A stretch of DNA of 7,242 bases from the NCBI GenBank assembly GCA_021823555.1, contig JAKANW010000136.1, forward strand, positions 1 through 7,242, written 5' to 3'. The notes beneath the pieces were generated by a model, which searched no databases, was not told where the DNA came from, and saw nothing but the letters and a program-made list of their open reading frames with translations. Position 1 is the first letter of the stretch, and each line of letters opens with the position of its first letter. Shown in pieces: positions 5,009-7,242 of this stretch. Origin of the DNA: Chloroflexota bacterium. Lineage in GTDB: Bacteria > Chloroflexota > Anaerolineae > Anaerolineales > Villigracilaceae. The position numbers and the translations under genes are program-made.

Positions 5009-5040
5009 GTTGCGAGACGATGTTTGTCCGTCGAAGCAAC
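5009..5040 (+). promoter_or_regulatory. Two-part hairpin in the leader of the RIO kinase gene
   Basis: GTTGC (5009-5013) pairs with GCAAC (5036-5040), and GACG (5016-5019) pairs with CGTC (5029-5032). The two stems are separated by a GA/GAA internal loop and capped by a 9-base loop. It lies 31 bases before the kinase ATG, between the terminator and a weak ribosome site (AAGG, 10 bases before the ATG). A possible -10 (TACACT, 5049-5054) overlaps the downstream side without a good -35. Role unknown. Confidence 0.4.
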
Positions 5041-5071
5041 CTCTTCTTTACACTAATAAGGTTACCTGACA

Positions 5072-6043
5072 ATGAGTAAGAATCAACCCTTCGAGTTCTA
5101 TGAAGAGCTTGATGATTTTAGTGAGGAAGAGGCGCAGCCATCGCAAAAGCGCCTCTCCAAAAAACGCGAGTCAAAGAAGCGCGAGATGGAGGCAAGGTTA
5201 TTCGTCCGCGCCCAGGAAATCTCGCGCGAATTCCAGTTCACCTACAAGGCCGCCCGTTTCGAGGAAGCCTGGTTGCTGGATTCTCTGGCTGACATCGCAG
5301 AACACCAGTGGATCTCGGATGTGATTCGCAAAGTCAAAGGCGGCAAGGAGGCATCGGTATATCTATGCACGCCGGGCGCGGCCATTCCCACTACGGATTT
5401 CGTGGCCGCCAAAGTATATCGTCCGCGCATTTTGCGCAACTTGCGCAACGATGGCCTGTATCGTCAAGGCCGTGAGGATCTCGACGCCGAAGGTCGCGTG
5501 GTGGTGAATGATGGCATGTTGCATGCCATAAAGAAAAAGACCGAATATGGCCGCGAACTCCTGCATCAATCCTGGATTGCATACGAGTTTACATCCATGC
5601 AGGAATTGCATGCCGCGGGCGCCGATGTCCCAGAGCCATACACGATGACAAATAACGCCATTCTGATGGGATACATTGGCGACCTCGGAACATCTGCCCC
5701 GACGCTGAACGAGGTCTCCCTTGGACGTTCGGAGGCGAAGCTCTTGTTTGACCGTGTCCTCTGCAACCTGGACATCCTGCTGACTCATGAACGGGTCCAC
5801 GGTGATCTGTCAGCATATAACATCCTATACTGGGATGGTGGCATCACACTGATTGACTTTCCACAGGTGGTCTCCCCGAAGGTCAACCGTCACGCCTTCA
5901 CGATCTTCGAGCGTGACGTGAAGCGAGTCTGCGATTACTTTGCCGGGCAGGGAGTCAGGTCGAATCCCAAGACATTGGCAATGGAACTGTGGACTTCGCA
6001 CAGGTACCCCCTCCCACATGAAAAACCTGATGTGATTGAGTGA
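5072..6043 (+). CDS. Bacterial RIO-family atypical serine protein kinase
   Basis: The product has 323 residues. After an acidic then strongly basic, probably disordered N-terminus (residues about 8-42), the kinase domain shows the RIO P-loop GGKEASVY (90-97) and the ATP-binding Lys114 in AAKVYRP. It also has the catalytic loop VHGDLSAYN (His243, Asp245, Asn250) and the metal-binding Asp262 in LIDFPQVV. All catalytic residues are present, so it should bind ATP and phosphorylate or act as an ATPase. The P-loop and the Lys region resemble RIO1, while IDFPQ and the following FERDV resemble RIO2, a mixture that fits a separate bacterial branch. Archaeal and eukaryotic relatives mature the small ribosomal subunit. 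The bacterial role is not established. The ATG at 5072 has only a weak AAGG ribosome site and lies behind a terminator and a hairpin, so expression may be conditional. Confidence 0.9.
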   Translation: MSKNQPFEFYEELDDFSEEEAQPSQKRLSKKRESKKREMEARLFVRAQEISREFQFTYKAARFEEAWLLDSLADIAEHQWISDVIRKVKGGKEASVYLCTPGAAIPTTDFVAAKVYRPRILRNLRNDGLYRQGREDLDAEGRVVVNDGMLHAIKKKTEYGRELLHQSWIAYEFTSMQELHAAGADVPEPYTMTNNAILMGYIGDLGTSAPTLNEVSLGRSEAKLLFDRVLCNLDILLTHERVHGDLSAYNILYWDGGITLIDFPQVVSPKVNRHAFTIFERDVKRVCDYFAGQGVRSNPKTLAMELWTSHRYPLPHEKPDVIE

Positions 6044-6119
6044 CTTCGCGCTGAGCGGAGGGACGATGCTTTCCACCCCGCAGTCGCAGCACAGTGATTA
6101 GGAAATAGCCCTTGAAACT

Positions 6120-6192
6120 TGTCCTTCGACTACGTTCCTCGCCGGGCGCTCGGCACTCGCTCGGGACGAACAAATTTGCTCAGGGTGAAGGC
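6120..6192. repeat. Short hairpin-forming repeat-like element overlapping a gene end
   Basis: The stretch starts with GTCCTTCGAC (6121-6130) and ends with CTCAGGGTGAAGG (6179-6191). CCTTC and GAAGG at the ends are complementary. In between lies GCCGGGCGCTCGGC, almost self-complementary, and ACTCGCTCGGGACGAAC. From general familiarity, words such as CCTTCGAC...CTCAGG are found as interspersed repeats in Chloroflexota and other environmental genomes. Only one copy is in the window, so repeat status is an inference. It overlaps the last four codons and stop of the creatininase-family gene. The rest of the gap after the kinase (6044-6119) shows no clear terminator. Confidence 0.45.
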
Positions 6193-7242
6193 CTCTTGTA
6201 CTTGCCCCACAACCCATACCCCTCATTGCGCCGTTTCTCGCGGCGCTCATGCTGTTCGTGGATCTCCGCCACGTGGGCGATCTTCTCTTCGATGGCGGCC
6301 TCCAGCCACAGGCGGCCTTTCTCTGCCGTGCCGTGACTGCCCGCGCCGTATGCGCCTGTCTTTGTGTCATCGTCCCAGGGCGGATTTGCGATTAACGAAC
6401 CGCCCTCGATCCAGTCCATGTAATAAGATGGGGTGGCGACGAAGTCGGTCTCGTCCACCACACGCTCCATGTGACACAGGTCGGGGCGCAGGTGCAGCAT
6501 GAATGAGGTTTCCAGTTCACCCGCATGTCCCATGCCACCGATCTTTGATGTCCGATATTTCTCCAGGGCCGTTGCGCCAAGCGGCCCGGAGGTGTGAAGG
6601 AAGGATGTCGCACAAAAGATACGGCGATGGCGTTCACCCGCGTACTTCACGATGTTCACCAGAAAGGACATGTTCCCACCGTGCCCGCTCATGAAGTAAA
6701 AGCGGTCAAAACCGCGCTCAACAAGGACATCAATCACGGCGACCCAGAAATCCTCGAAAGCTCGTCCGCCCGCGTTGAGCGTGGCCGCGAACGATGAGCA
6801 ATGCGTGCTGACGCCATATGGCATGACGGGCAAAGCGTAAGTTCGTGTAGCCACCTTAGAAACTACACCCTTTGCAATTGCATCAATAATCAACGTATCC
6901 ACCGAGAGGGGCAGGTGATAGCCATGTTGTTCGGTGTGACCAATCGGAATCAGAATGACTTTGCCGCGTTCGGAGTCTGGGGGCAGAAAGTTTGGCCGAG
7001 AATAAAGTGATGAATTGGGAAGCAAGATCCGCGATTCGGTGTTCGGAACCCGCGTAGAGGACTGCGGATCAATTCCCTGTGGCGCAAGGTAGTACACGCG
7101 CGTAAAGCCATCGTCCCGCAGGCTATCCAGCAAATTGGCGATGTATTGACCGAAGACTGCTTCTGGCAGAGTCAATCCACTGCCGCGCCAGCCAAACGGG
7201 AAAGGTGGCAGGAGTCCGATCCGGGGTGGGTGGCTTAATTGA
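6180..7242 (-). CDS. Creatininase-family amidohydrolase, 5' end outside window, with extra N-terminal half domain
   Basis: The frame is open from the window edge to the stop at 6180 (353 visible residues). Numbering from the in-frame TTG at 7175, a creatininase domain runs from about residue 70. It has Glu82-x-His84 in GHTEQHGYHLPL, Asp93, LPVMPYG (115-121), SGHGGN (163-168) and HAGELETS (217-224). These are the metal-binding and catalytic signatures of the family, which hydrolyses cyclic amides, formamides or peptides with Zn or Mn. The TTG is not credited as the start. It has no Shine-Dalgarno, and upstream codons (7214-7191) encode LLPPFPFG, itself a creatininase-type motif, followed by a segment resembling the helix before GHGGN. 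The N-terminus therefore looks like part of a second domain in which the GHGGN site reads APQGID. Normal members are about 230-270 residues. The last residues (PSP) lie in a repeat-like element. Substrate unknown. Confidence 0.85.
   Translation of the reverse strand, partial: QLSHPPRIGLLPPFPFGWRGSGLTLPEAVFGQYIANLLDSLRDDGFTRVYYLAPQGIDPQSSTRVPNTESRILLPNSSLYSRPNFLPPDSERGKVILIPIGHTEQHGYHLPLSVDTLIIDAIAKGVVSKVATRTYALPVMPYGVSTHCSSFAATLNAGGRAFEDFWVAVIDVLVERGFDRFYFMSGHGGNMSFLVNIVKYAGERHRRIFCATSFLHTSGPLGATALEKYRTSKIGGMGHAGELETSFMLHLRPDLCHMERVVDETDFVATPSYYMDWIEGGSLIANPPWDDDTKTGAYGAGSHGTAEKGRLWLEAAIEEKIAHVAEIHEQHERREKRRNEGYGLWGKYKRPSP

Noticed and set aside
1..7242. CRISPR array, transposase, toxin-antitoxin pair, integrase or phage genes
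   Set aside because: No regularly spaced direct repeats and no recognisable proteins of these kinds on either strand.

Overview
The window looks like a piece of a moderately GC-rich bacterial chromosome, most probably Chloroflexota (Anaerolineae-like) and possibly from a metagenome assembly. This is inferred from style, not from a marker gene. The secreted proteins are lipoproteins, one with a Pro/Thr-rich linker directly after the lipobox, and there is a bacterial RIO-type kinase. Hairpin-forming short repeats lie between genes, and promoters are sigma70-like. No rRNA, tRNA, CRISPR array or transposase gene was seen.

Layout. Positions 1-638 (+) hold the 3' part of a family-2 glycosyltransferase. 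Two bases after its stop, an NAD-dependent epimerase/dehydratase starts at 641 but breaks off within about 45 codons. The sequence then changes frame into the middle of a type-I ABC exporter (about 786-1910, +) that has lost the first part of its membrane domain. This junction is either a real deletion/rearrangement or an assembly chimera. From 1911 to 2207 there is a possible small membrane protein (minus strand) and a perfect 13-bp inverted repeat. Positions 2208-3116 (-) encode a zinc/manganese-type metal-binding lipoprotein (ZnuA family). Upstream of it, 3259-3471 (-) encodes a 70-residue protein with an N-terminal Cys-x-x-Cys and one membrane helix, driven by a near-perfect promoter with an operator-like palindrome over the predicted transcription start. 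On the other side of this AT-rich divergent region, 3665-4777 (+) encodes a lipoprotein alpha/beta hydrolase.

Positions 4778-5071 are the most unusual part. A good promoter is followed by a strong Shine-Dalgarno sequence, a 23-codon ORF, and a 9-bp helix that would sequester the Shine-Dalgarno. A perfect intrinsic terminator follows, and its 3' arm can also pair with an earlier copy of the 5' arm located inside the tiny ORF. This resembles a leader-peptide attenuator or a self-contained small transcript. It lies in front of a RIO-family protein kinase gene (5072-6043, +). The window ends with a creatininase-family amidohydrolase on the minus strand (6180 to beyond 7242). Its last codons fall in a short repeat-like element, and its N-terminus looks like part of a second, degenerate creatininase domain.

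How the genes work together: the only convincing functional group is the small Cys-x-x-Cys membrane protein plus the metal-binding lipoprotein, which are probably co-regulated. The matching permease and ATPase are not in the window. The glycosyltransferase and the broken epimerase are the end of a polysaccharide or glycan gene cluster. The remaining genes appear to be independent units.
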